A DNA stretch of 26,152 nt from an uncultured Lachnospiraceae bacterium. Lineage in GTDB: Bacteria > Bacillota > Clostridia > Lachnospirales > Lachnospiraceae. Shown one piece after another: positions 1 through 12,400 of this stretch. Position numbers and translations under genes: made by a program. Location: assembly GCA_900544445.1 (NCBI GenBank), contig UQVK01000050.1, positions 1 through 26,152 on the forward strand, written 5' to 3'. How positions within the stretch are numbered: position 1 is the stretch's first letter; each line of letters opens with the position of its first letter. The notes below the pieces were generated by a model, which was not told the DNA's origin, ran no database searches, and was given only the letters and a program-made list of their open reading frames with translations.

Positions 1-1
1 T

Positions 2-46
2 TATCGTATGTTCATGGCACAGGCGAAGCAGTATCAGGAAAACTGA
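2..46 (+). CDS. C-terminal tail of an unidentified gene (partial)
   Basis: Frame 2 is open from the left edge and ends at TGA 44-46. The 14 visible residues (YRMFMAQAKQYQEN) are charged and Gln-rich, like a real C-terminus. Frame 3 is also open here but reads less like protein. Too little is present to name a family. No clear hairpin follows before the next promoter at 87. Confidence 0.35.
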   Translation, partial: YRMFMAQAKQYQEN

Positions 47-86
47 ATTTTCTCATATAAGGGTATGTATTTTCATTCATTTTTTA

Positions 87-115
87 CTGACATCTCATCC
101 AGACAATGCTATACT
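87..115 (+). promoter_or_regulatory. Sigma-A promoter of the small Rpn-tail gene
   Basis: The -35 is CTGACA (87-92), followed by a 17-bp spacer and the -10 TATACT (110-115). The -10 is extended by TG at 107-108 (TGcTATACT). This differs from consensus at one position in each hexamer. Transcription should start near 122, about 28 nt ahead of the ATG at 150. Confidence 0.75.
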
Positions 116-149
116 GAAGGATATAAACCCCAAAATGGAGGTGGAATAC

Positions 150-335
150 ATGACGTTGATGCAGAGAGATAGAGAAAATATTGAACTGGGGCGGGAAGAA
201 GGCGCCAAAATGGCTCTTGATATCATCCGGCTTCATATGGATGGAAAGACAGATCAGGAAATTGCAGCCATACTCAGTCTGAGAACGGATTATGTCCGGC
301 AGTTCCTGGTGGATTATGAAAATTCACAGGGATGA
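150..335 (+). CDS. Small protein resembling the C-terminal tail of Rpn-family recombination-promoting nucleases
   Basis: A 61-residue protein beginning MTLMQRDRENIELGREEG. It resembles the region after the catalytic domain in Rpn/PD-(D/E)XK 'putative transposase' proteins of Firmicutes, where a YMTLM..RE.E.GREEG stretch leads into a helical tail. The second half (GKTDQEIAAILSLRTDYVRQFL) looks like a short helix-turn-helix. No nuclease core is present. ATG 150 is preferred because GGAGG lies at 137-141, eight bases before it; ATG 135 would overlap that site. With its own promoter and RBS it is probably expressed, not a silent remnant. It could be an independently expressed Rpn tail, or a decayed gene whose upstream part was lost. 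Family assignment is by recalled similarity and is moderately sure; function is unknown. Confidence 0.6.
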   Translation: MTLMQRDRENIELGREEGAKMALDIIRLHMDGKTDQEIAAILSLRTDYVRQFLVDYENSQG

Positions 336-420
336 GCCGCCACCCTGTTTTCCCGCCTGACAGACTGCGCCGCTTTATTCTTCAAGCGTGCATCTGGCAG
401 GCATCCTCAGCCCAGACGCA

Positions 421-452
421 GAAGCAGGAGGCCGCCAACGGCCTCCTGCTTC
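421..452. terminator. Strong hairpin between convergent genes, probable bidirectional terminator
   Basis: A perfect 14-bp stem (421-434 with 439-452) has a CCAA loop. It lies 86 bp after the small gene and 37 bp beyond the giant gene's stop on the minus strand. The plus side is followed by a moderately T-rich ATTATTCCTTCTGT; the minus side has no U-tract. Termination of both genes is inferred from position. The rest of 336-489 holds nothing else recognisable. Confidence 0.6.
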
Positions 453-489
453 ATTATTCCTTCTGTACAGTCAATTTTCAGTTACTGTC

Positions 490-3400
490 TTACTTTTTTT
501 CGTCCTTTCTCCGTTTCCGGTAAGCCAGAAGAAGAATCACAATTACCAGGCCCGAAATCAGCAGGGCTGCCAGTGTCTGTAAGATCTTCGCGTTATCTCC
601 GGTCTGCACGCCGCTTGAAATGACCTGTGCGACGCTGTACTGATTGACAAACTGCGCAGCTGCCGTATTCGTGATTTCCGTTCCCGGCACGCTGTATACA
701 GCGGAGGTAACTTTCAGGCTTCCGTCCACGTTCTCGACCGTAACGGTCAGCAGCCAGATATTCTTGTCATAGGTATAACCCGTTTCTCCTCTGTCTTCCT
801 CCCAGATGTTAAACCGATAGGTCCCGGGTCTGGAGAAGGTAATCTTTCCAAAGGCCGCCGTTCCGGCTCCCGTTCTGACAGCCTCCTGGCTTTCCAGCGC
901 CGCGCCTTCCGGGTTATCCGCAGCCGCCTGAAGGATAAAGCGGAACATTGTGTCAGCGGAAGGAAGAATACCCGTCACCTGCTTTCCCACCTGCGGCGTG
1001 TAGGACGCCGTTCCCGGACTGCTGCTGTCGTCATCATCCTCATGAGGCTCGGCTTCCGGCGTATAGTGATTCTGGAATACCGCCATATCCGAAGCGGAAG
1101 TTCCATCCTGCTTCGTATAAACCGCGCTTTCCACGCTGAGAACCGCATTCGTATCCTTCACCACAATGGTCAGCGTCCAGACGCTTCCATCATACTGGTA
1201 GCCGTTCACTTTATCGTCGATCTCTCTGATCTCAAACCGGTAGGTTCCCGGCTGTTCAAAGCGGATCGTTCCAAATGCCGTGGTTCCGCTTCCGTTCACC
1301 TGCACCGTGGTATTTCCCGTGAAAACGGCTCCCTCCGGATTATCCGTCCTTGCTGTCATCTGGAAGCGGAAGGCATCCCGCTTTCCATCCGGAAGTTCTC
1401 CGGTCACCGTTTTTCTTACCTGCGGCGTATATTCTGCGGGAGTTACCTGGTATTCGTTGGTAAATGCTGCTTCATTCTCCTTCTCTTCTGTTCCACCCTC
1501 TTTCGTATAACTGGTCTCCGTCACAGTCAGAATGCTGTCTTTATCTTCCACTGTTACTTTCAACGTCCAGGCCGCATTGTCGTAGGTATATCCCGGTACG
1601 CCATCATTCTCTTCTGTAATCGTAAAGATATAGGTTCCGGCTTTGGTAAAGGTAATTGCCTCAAAGGCTGCAGCCTTTGCCCCTTCCACCTGCGTTTTAA
1701 GCGTATCCGGGCTTTCCAGAGAAGCTCCCTCCGGATTATTTGCATCCGGCGTCAGCGTAAAGTGGAAAAGAGAATCTGCTGATATGCGGTCACCGGTAAT
1801 CTCCTTGGATATTCCTGGTGTATATGTGGTCTTTGTCGTCGCATATTCATTGGTGAATTCCGCCTCTGTTGTACTGGTAAGTGTACCAGGCCGCTGCTGG
1901 ATATAGGAGCTGCTTTCAATTTGAAGCTCGCCACCCACATCTTTCACAGTGATGGTCAGGTTCCAGATATTTCCATCATAGCTGTACCCCGGCTTATTTC
2001 CTTTCTCCTCCCGGATCTGGAATTCATAGGTTCCGGCGCGGCTGAAAGTAATCTTTTCAAAGAGCTTTTCTCCATTTCCGGTAACCTTCACCTCTTTTTC
2101 ATCCTGAGAGGTCATATCCACACCATCAACAGGATCCGCCTTTGTCAGCTTCAGCTTAAAGCTGAATTCAGCGTCTTTGCCAGCCGGTACGTCTCCCGTT
2201 ACGGCTTTTTTTACCTTCGGCTCATAGGTCACGGGCTTCACCTGATATTTATTTGTAAATACCGCATGCTCCTCCTGGTCCGCATCTCCATTTCTTGTGT
2301 ATGTATGGCTTGTCACATCAAGCTGACCGTTCTTATCCTCTACCACAAGCGTCAGAGTCCATGGCTCAGTATCACAGGTATAACCGTTTACATCATTATC
2401 TTCTTCCTGAATCTGGAACCGGTACTCCCCTGCCTTCGTAAAGGTGATCTGACCGAAAGAAGCTTCTTTTGCAGTCTGATCCGCAGGTGTTATCTGTATA
2501 ACCGCCTGCTTTCCGTCCTCTGCAATTTGTGCGCCTTCCTGATTATTCTCATCCGGCGTCAGCGTAAAGGTAAAACTTACCGTTTCCGGCCGGTTGGTTT
2601 CTCCGGCCATCACCTTTTCCACCTTCGGCGTATAATGAGTCGGTTTCACATGATAATCGTTTTCAAATTTCGCTGCCTCCGTTTCGGAAACGCCCGCCTT
2701 AGTGTAGGTATGGCTCGTCACCGTAAGCTGGCTGTTCACGTCGTCTACCACCACGGTTAATGTCCATAAAGCAGTATCATACGTATAACCCTTATCCGTT
2801 TCACCTGCCTTTTCCTGAATAAGGAAGGTATAGGTTCCCCTCTGTTTAAATGTGATCTTTCCAAAGGAATCCGTACCAGGCCTTATTTCTTTCCCGGTTT
2901 CACTTCCTGCGGGAACGGTTACCGATGCTGTCGTATCATTGCTTTCTATTTCCGCACCGCCTGTCGGGTTGTTCTGGCCGGGTACCAGAGTAAATTCAAA
3001 GGTCTTATCTGCGGGCCTGACATCGCCTCCCTGTTTCATGGTTTTCACCACCTGCGGCGTGTAATCAACCGGCTTCACATGGTATTCGTTTTCAAAGGAA
3101 GCCGCCACTGCTCCCTGCTGCACCGTACCATCCTTCGCATAGCTGTAGCTCTTCACCTCAAGCCTGCCGCCTTTGTCTTCCACTTCAACGGTCAATGTCC
3201 ATTCCGCATCGTCATAAGTGTACCCATCATTGGCAGTACCCGATTCTTCCTTAATCGTAAAGACATAGGTACCGGCTTTTGTAAATGTGATCGTTCCAAA
3301 GGATGCCGTTCTTCCTTCTCCTGTTTCTCCATTAAAGGTGATCGAGGTTGTTGGCGGTGTCGGCATGGTCACGCTGTCCCCATAGTCTTCCTTCTCTTCG

Positions 3401-6400
3401 ATGGAGAAGGTAAACATCTTCGCTCCGGGCGGCGTATCTCCGCTCAGGCTCTTCGTCACCTGTGGAGTGAATACGGTATCCACCGTATTATATCGGTTCG
3501 TGAACGCTGCGGCATCTTTCGAGGCTCCTTTTTCTTCCGGATCCGTTACGTAATAAGTAACATCCGTCACTGCAAGCGCCCCGTTCCGATCTACCACAGT
3601 CACCTGCGCCTGTTTTGTCTTCACGATTCCCCGATCATATCCTTCGGGCAGATTTTCCACTTCTTCCGTAATCAGGAAAATAAAGGTACCTGCCTTATTG
3701 AATGTAATGGCGTCAAATTCTGCGCTTTTCCTGCCGGCCTCTTCACTCTGGCTGACCGTAATCTCCTTCCTTGTCACATCCGGCATGATCACACCATCCA
3801 CAGCCGCATCATTTCCATCATAGGCCAGGTTGAAAGCAAATGTCACGGCCTCCGGCATTTCTTCTCCCGTTACCGCCTTGGACACCTTCAGTGTCGTTGT
3901 TGTCGGCTGAGGCTGATAGATATTGGTAAAGGCCGCTTCTGTTGTGCTCTCCTGTGTATCCACCACACTGCTTTGATAGGTCTGGGCAATGGAGAGCTTT
4001 CCATTCTGGTCATCCGTTACCTCCACGGTCAGCGTCCATTCAGCCGGATCATAAGTATATCCGGTTTCCGTTCCGGGAGTCTCTGTTATGGTAAAGGTAT
4101 AGGTTCCCGCTTTCGTAAATTTCACTTCCCCGAAGGTTCCGTTCGCTGACGCCGGAAGATTTTTCCCATTCACCTGCAGGGTCACGTCCGTTTTCTCCGG
4201 CAGCTTTGCTCCGTTCTCCGGCGTAAAGCTTCCCTTCGCCAGAGTAAAGGTAAAGTTCTTAGTTTCCTCTGGAAGCACATGGCCCGTAAGCGTCTTCTTT
4301 ACCGCAGGCGCATAGGAAACAGGAGCCGGTATATAGGTGTTCTTAAACTGTATGTCCGGAGTAACCTCCTGTTCGCTCTCCGGATCCACCGGCTTCGCCG
4401 TCAGCGTTCCGTCTCCATTGTCGCTCACCTTCACGGTTACGGTAAAGGAAGCTTTATCATAACTCAGCCCCCCGTCGGTTGTCCCACCCTTGTCTTCTGT
4501 TATGGTATAGGTGTGAATACCAACATCCAACAATGAATAGCTGATCGGTGTAAATATGATCACTGACGTTACTCCATCCTTTCCGCCTCTGACGCTTCCG
4601 GTGCTTACCACCTCCACCTTATCGGTGTTATCAGTGCCGTCTTTCATCGTCTCCGTCACAGAGAAGGTAAAGGTCTCTCCCTGCTTCATATCTCTTCCGG
4701 TAAGTACCTTTGTACCTTCCGGCGTCCAGCTTCCGGTGGCTTCATAAATATTTTCAAATTTCGCCCCATCAACAGAAGGCGTCTCTGAACCATCCGCATA
4801 ATATTGAATGGACTCCACTTCCAGCTTCTGTTCTGTCTCATTCCACACGGTGGTAACCACGACTCTGTAAACCGTATCATCATAGGTTACACCGTTTAGC
4901 TTTCCTCCTTCCGGAATCTGCTCCCGGATATAGAAGGTATGTGCTCCTTTGCCTTCCAGAGGAATATCCTGGAAGATAATCGTTCCATTTGCAGCATTGC
5001 TCACACTCCGAAGAACTGTACTGCCATCCTCGTCCAGAAGATCAAACTGGAACGCTCCTTCTGTCAGCTCCTTCCCGGTCAGTGTCTTGGAAGCTTCAAT
5101 ATCGGTCGTCGTCCTGCGGACATTCGTCACGGTCATGCTCTCTTCACGCACCAGACTTTCCGTTCCGGGGATCTTCAGAAGCCATGTATTCTCCTTTCCA
5201 GCAATTGCCTCAATGTTTGTTCCTGACGCAGCCGCATCCTTCAGGTCATAACCGCCCGCAGCAGCAGTTTCCACGATGACATATTCACTGAACCACTGAA
5301 GGCCAGGAACCAGAAGCGTACCGTCTTCCCCTGTTGTTCCAGTTATAGGCGTCAACCCTTTCAGATCCGATGATGCGCCTGTTCCAGCCGCGAAGGGACC
5401 ATATACCTTAAATTGCGCACCCTCAATCTTAGTATTCGGATCGTCCGCAGCCGTCTTGGTAATCTTCAGATCGCGGTGGAGCATAAGCCCCACATCCTTT
5501 GTATTATCAAAGGTATTCGTAACAGGCCACAGGTAGAAACGCTCCGAGGTTCCTGCCGTCGCACTCTGTTTTGTAAAGTTGCTGTCCGTCTTTTCTTTAT
5601 CTGTAATCTGATCCGGATGTCTGGATCTTCCTCCTTCTGACTCGACAAACGGATCCGTAAACGCAAACTTTCCTGCGATTTCTTCCGGAAGCGTAACGGA
5701 TATGGTATAGGTATACGGATTCGCTCCCTTCAGCTTGCTGATAATCAGTCTGTTTCCGCCATCATATGCCTCACCTTCAGTCACACCCGTCTCAAGCGCC
5801 GCAGAATACAGACCCGTAAACACGAAATTTGCATCCGCCAGCCATGTATTCCATTTGGCATTCTCATCAACATCAACCGCATTCGGATGTTCATAAGGAG
5901 TACTCTGTATGGACTGGTCCGTCGCATTGTTATAGGTATACAGACGGATTTCAATCTTGTCCATCAGATCCTGAATGATTTTATATTCAGACAGATCTGA
6001 GATATCCTCGTTTTCATCCCATATACCGTTCTCATTCCTGTCAATCCAGACATGTCCTCCCACATTCACAGGCTCCTGCTGTATGGTGGCGGATACGCTG
6101 TTGGAACCGATGATGCCGTCGTTCGGTTTTGCGTCCTCCGGGTTTTGCTCTCCCAAGATGTAATAGCTGTAAGAGGTTGCAAAGCTGTTCACCGCGTTCA
6201 GATAGGCAACGCTTTCCAGCTCCTCCGCTCCATACTCCTTTACTCTCGTGCGGTACTCCACGAACAGGCTTTCGTTGCTTCCCAGATATACGTCATCGTT
6301 CAAAACAATAATAAATGCCTTGATGTCTGACTTATTCTCCGGGATGTTATCCGTCCAGCCGTCCGGACAGCTGTTATGAGCGTTCTCTACCGCTTCATAG

Positions 6401-9400
6401 ACGGCCGCATAAGCCCCTGAATTTCCGGCTTCGAGGTTTCCAGTGTAATAATATAGCTTATATCCTGTTATCTTATCCGTTGTTCCATTCGCATTTAATT
6501 TGTAAACATTTATATTTCCATCAAAACTGAGAGGCCACTGGCTGTGCCGCTCGGTTCCTCCGCTCACCCGGTCTCCTTCCGCCGGAAGCACATCGACAAG
6601 CGCCAGCTTTGCCACACCCTCCGTGCTGGAAGCATTGCTGACCGTCAGCCGGAAATCCACCCATCCGTTATTGGAGGCTGTCGCCACTCTCGTGGTGCTG
6701 TAGGTCCTTCCTTCTGCCTCATCCAGGTCTCCATATCCGGATTTCGATGTGGCCATATTGGAGGTGGAATGCCATTCCACATTTGCAGAAGCGGAAATAT
6801 ATCCATATCCTCCAATGTCATCCAGCATATTGGTCAGAGATGCCAGCCTGTCTGCTTCAAGTCCGGAAGCCACCCTGGAAAGAGGCTCCGCCCATTCTCC
6901 GTTCGTATTTCGGAAGGAAGCCGCCGCCGGATTATCCACGTTCTGCGCTCCCCTTACGTCGCTGGTTACATACACATGGTTGGTCAGTACATTCCCGTAG
7001 CGGACCACAGATGTGGCTATCTTAACCGTAACCGCAACGGACACACTGTCACCAGGCGCAAGTTCTCCCGTCAGAAATGCCAGGCCTGCCGTATTTCCAC
7101 CATCCGATTCTGACCGGTAACGGAAACCGCTGAAACTAGAACCGCCATTGCCACTGATCTCTCCCTGCGCCATGGATACCAGCTCCGTTCCCTGCGGCAG
7201 CAGATCCACAACGATGGGGTTTTTCATTGCAGTGCCTGAACCGGAAGCAGATTCATTGGTAAGCGTAACCGTATAGGTCAGCTCATCGTCGATATTCACC
7301 TGGCTTTGTGCCGCCGTTTTGCTTATGAATACGGTGGGCGCGCTTATGGAGCCAAAAGTATTTTGTGCCTCAGCTTCCGCTTTTTCTGTTACGGGCTCTT
7401 CCGCCTGAATTCCTTCCTCATTCCATCTGCGATAGGCAATCTCCGCCTCAGACTTGTTCACAATGAGGTCAATGGACTGTACCTGCGCTCCGTCCGTCTG
7501 CTTTCCAAGCTCTATCGTAAGCTTCACATCTCCGGGCCTGAAATTCTGCCCGAGCGCATAGCCCGTTTCTTCCCGGAAGCTCTGCGCGTAATAGGAAATC
7601 TCCACAGAAGCCGCTTTTTTATTTCCCTCCGGCAAAACCACGGTTCTTTCGTTTCCGCTCAGCGAAGAAATCGTCTCTTCATAAACCGGATTTCCGTCAA
7701 ATCCCAGGAAGGTTACCTTTGCGGAGATGACCCCTGCTGCCGTTGGATTATCCAGACTGTAATTTCCCACTTCATGGCTCGCCGCGCCAACCGTCACGGT
7801 TCGAACCGTATATTTCTCCTTCAGATAGCTGTCAAAATCCAGCTTCGTATTATTCCCGCCGGAGCCCTTATGGTATGCCTCCAGTCCGGTATCCTTCAGC
7901 ACAAAGGAATCCAGGGCATAGCTGTTGTCTCCCACCGCAGGGCTTAACGTATAAGATACGGTCTTTGTCTCTCCTTCTCCCAGCTCCAGCAGGCTGCCTG
8001 AAATTTCCGGTGTATCTGTCGTCTTGTCAAGCTTCACGTCCGCATGTCCCAGGACATTTTTAAGCGTTACCACCTGCTTTTCGGTATCTCCTTCCGGAAT
8101 GGCATGTACCTGATACCATACCACCCGGCTGTCATCCTTTATGATGGAATCGTAGGTACCGCTGCCGGAAGCTCTGACGGCGGTTTCCACCACCAGATAG
8201 GACCTTCCGGATACGACCGTTCCCAATGCGGAATTTACTGATCTGTCCGCGAAGGTATATCCGCTGCCGCTCTTACTCGTCCGCACACCGGATACGATCA
8301 GATTCTCCTCCGTCATCAACGTCTGCAGCTGTTCCTCTGTCAGTTCTTCCCCTGTCAGTGCCTCCTCCATCGTCTCGGGAATCTCATAAACCGAAACCTC
8401 GGCTTCGGGAACCACCGCGGCTCCGCTCACATCCCGCTTTTGGATCTCCAGCTCCAGATAAGGTTCGTTATAGGCCTGATAGGCATAGGAGCTGCCTGCT
8501 GTCAGAGATTCCCCGCCATTTAACACATAAAGAACCGTGCCGTCTTCCAGCGTTTCCGTCTGCAGAGCCGTCCCCTGTTCTCCTTCCGTCCAGACGCTTT
8601 CCAGACCGGTATAGCCTGCCGTTTCGCCAACCTCCGCCACCGCATAAATACCGCCGCCGGGAAGCGTCCAGTTAATCACTCCCGATGCATCAGTGGTCTC
8701 GTTATGGTTCATAATCACCCAGCCGCTGGCTGTCTGGTTATAAACGGCAAAGGTCACCCCGTCAAGGGGATCGTGCGCCAGACTCTCTCTGACATTATTG
8801 TACTTGGTCAGCTTTACGCTCGCCCCGTTATAGTTGGGCACCACCAACTCATTTCTCAGCGCCTCATCCGATTGTCCTGAAGTCCATACTCCATGCTTCT
8901 TGTCGTCTCCCGGCTTCAGTTCAATTCTCACATCGCCCGTATCCTCCTCCGGAAGGAGATAACCCTCCGGAGCCTTCGTCTCATGGATCAGGAAGGTTTC
9001 TCCGTTCACGTCGTCCAGAAGGATCCTCGCCTGATATTCGCCGTTTACTCCTTCTATGGTCCACTGAATCTCATCGCCCGTCAGCTTTGTTTTCGTTTCC
9101 TCCGGCATTCCTTCGTTTTCCAGTCGGTACACCTCAAATTCTGCCTCGGAAAGCGGCGATCCATTGTCCCCGTTTACCTTCAATAAGGTAAACTGCGCAT
9201 AAAGGGACTGATTCGTTACCGTCACTTCGGCCTGACTGCCGTCCGAAGGAATGGTCACTTTGAAGAGACGTCTGCCGCCTCCGGCTCCACCCTGTATTTC
9301 TTTCAGGTCTGCACCCGTTTGGGTATCCTTCGCACCGGTCAGGACAAATTCCTGTGTATCAAAGGAACTTTCCTCCAGATAATAGGTTTTCCCCTGTGAG

Positions 9401-12400
9401 AGTCCGCCGATTTCCGCCGGTGTCATCGTAACGGTCCCGTCATTCCCTACGTTTATTCGAACAATTCCCGTTCCCGCCGCTTTTTCTGCTGTCTCGCTTT
9501 CGTATAATGTAAAGGTAAAGGATTTCGAGGTTCCTTTCGGAAGCGGCAGACCGGTCAGTTCCTTGGATATCTCAAGGGATGTCAGCTTACGGTTTTCAAA
9601 GGTAAGCTCTGCCTCCGTCTCCTTTTCAGATACCGGAATGGTAGTGCTATCCGCGGTTTTTACTTCTGTAATATCCAGACCGCCAGTCAGAGCCACAAGC
9701 ATTACCGTTTCATTTTCTATCTTTTCATAACCGGACGGCGCCTGTAGCTCCGTAATCCGATAGATGCCAGGCTGCTGCCCGGAAAGGGTAAAGGTTCCCT
9801 CCGCTCCAGTCGTAAATTGTGCTTTTCCGGATCCGTCCTTTACAACCGTCCAGCTGTCCCCAGCCGTCTGGGATCCCTGAATCGATGCAAAGGGCTGATA
9901 TTCCACCTGAAATACTGCGCCGGACAGAGGAACTTCCCCATTTTTCTGATCCTCATCAATCTTCCTGACGGTCAGAGAGACCAGCTTCGGGTTCCGAATC
10001 GTCAGAGAAGCCGTTCCGGTCAGCCCGTAATCTCCGAAATCTGTGATCTCCGTGATTACAACATCGGGAAGACCGTTTTCCTCTGTTGTAAGCGCGGTCG
10101 TATACCCCAGAGACAGTCCGCTTCCCACGAGGGCAGAAAGGCCGGGGTATTTTTCTTCCGGATAGCTGTCTTCAAAATATTTCGTAAAATAATCATCGGA
10201 ATATCCCGATACGCTTTCCGTCAGCTTCCACGTCCCTGTTCCGATACCGGAGATCACCGTACTGCCGTCTTCTCCCGTAGGCTCGCCCTCCAGAACCGTA
10301 TTTCCGGAGGTCAGGGTAAATGTCGCTCCCTTCACCGCCGTCTCGTCCATATCCGTCTTCTCCAGCTCCAGGGACAGCTTTGCCGGATTGTACATGCTCA
10401 GATTCAGGTTTTCACTGCTCACATCAAAATACAGTGCTGCCGCATTGCGGATATCCGCTCCTCCATTCAGCGCTTTTCCCGTATAAATATTTTCGTAATC
10501 CGCATCACCGTTCAGCTCAATGATCCGGTACCAGCCAATGTTCAGCCCATTCGGGAAGGAAAAACTGCCCGCGCTGTTTGTCGTAAAAGATGCGTTTCCT
10601 TCATAGGTAAGGCTGTTATAATCATAATCTCTCCATTGCTTCCGCTTAGAATCATAACGCTGCAGCTTCATCCGGACGCCGGAAAGGGTCACTCTTCCGG
10701 AATGACTTTCAAAATAGGAATCCAGCTCCCGGGAGGTCATGTTTAAGGTTTCCTCGACAGGCTGATAACCATATTTGCGCACTGTCACCGCGAAATTATC
10801 CGTGGGCCAGTTGACCAGACGGTATCTGTCATCTACTCCCTCCACATCTGCTATGCTTTTTATGGGTTTTCCGTCCACATCATTGGCATCTACTGCCCAC
10901 ACGATCCCCTGCTGCTCAGAGGCGAGCGGGACCTTCTCCTCCGCTGTCTTTATGTAATAGGCATCATTGAAGGTTTCCGAATAAGGTTCGTCCGCTTCCT
11001 TCGGCGCAAAGCACATGAGCATATAGTAGGTATCCGTGTCCGCAATGTAGCCTGTTGGCGCAGAACTCTCCACTATAGCCACACGGGCATAGCCGATATT
11101 GGTCTCCTCATCCAGCCAGATGATGTCCTCTTCCCCCTGATTCCTCTCTCCATAGGTATCCTTCAGCACATCAAAATCAAAGGATTCCGACGCCGCCCAG
11201 GCTGTCAGATTTTCTGGATTCTCCGTGTTATCCAGGCCAACTGTCAGCACATCCAGCTTTTCCACCAGATTGCCGTTTTGATCCGCAAGCCAGAGGTCAA
11301 ATTTCACATTTCCGAGAGGAGTATACTTTTCCGTCCGATCTCCGCTGTCCGGATCATAGGCTCCCGCCCATTTGGCAATGCGGACCGACGCATAGCGAAG
11401 CTCTCCCTCGCCCTTGGGCGGATCGTTCTCTACCTCCATGGAAGTGATTGCATTTCTGTGATACGTTTCAACCCCCGTACATACCACACTGCCGTCTGCA
11501 CCGTTCAGCGTATTTTTCGTATTGTTGGTATACGCACTTCCTTCCGGTCTGATCAGAATGATCTGATTTTCCGGCTTGATTTCCGCGCTGGGGCCGCCCT
11601 CGGTTTCCACCAGCCAGTAAACCACATTTTCTCTCACCTTCAGAATATCGGTGGCAAACCAGCCGTCCTGTCTGACGCCGTCTTCATCATAGAGCGTACC
11701 GCTGCTGTAGCTTCCGATCTCTGTACAGTTTTTCTCTGCGAAGGAAAGCTCTGTCCCCGCCCCGTCAGGAAGAATCTGCTGGTACAGGACGAATTTCGCA
11801 TGATTGGCAGGGGTCTTCTTATCATTTTTCCTGTCCTCTTCCGTCTGATACTTATACTTGAGAACATGCAGCTGCGTCCAGCTTTCGATATTGGTCATGG
11901 TCTCCGTCTGTCCCTGAGCCGGATCACCGGAAGCCGCTTTCTTGGTAACATAATAATATTTTCCCAGTTCCTCCTTTGTCAGGGTCTGCGGAAGCGTATC
12001 CTCCGCTCCGGCATAATTCCTCTTCAGATAGGAACCCCATTTCGGCTCCAGGTACTCATAGGCCTCCTCATCCGGGACGCAGACTTCCACAGCAACATAG
12101 GTATCCTCCTGGGTCAGGCCGTCAAAGGTCACTGCGCCTGTGGAATCCGTGGTTCCCGTTTCCATAAGATCATAGACCTGTGTGTCCTCGTTCCACCGGT
12201 AAAGCGCGATCACCGTTCCCGGCAGCCGATAGCTTTTATTCGTGAACTGGTATTCCCAGGCATTATAATATTCCTTATGGATCGTCAGGCTGGTTTCCGG
12301 CTGATTCACAATTACAAGCGGCTTGCCATCCATCCCTACCGAGACCGTTTCTCCCGCGCTGAGCGTAAAGGACAGCTCCGTGTCGCTCACATAATAGCCG

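Noticed and set aside
135..149. ATG at 135 as start of the small gene
   Set aside because: The GGAGG at 137-141 serves the ATG at 150; starting at 135 would place the ribosome site inside the coding sequence.
3079..4149. Long plus-strand open frame of 356 codons inside the adhesin gene
   Set aside because: It is antisense to a clearly coding minus-strand gene with module structure, is rich in Cys/Arg/His/Ile, has no RBS and no recognisable domain. The same applies to 1921-2760, 7306-7947, 9817-10746 and 11278-12573.
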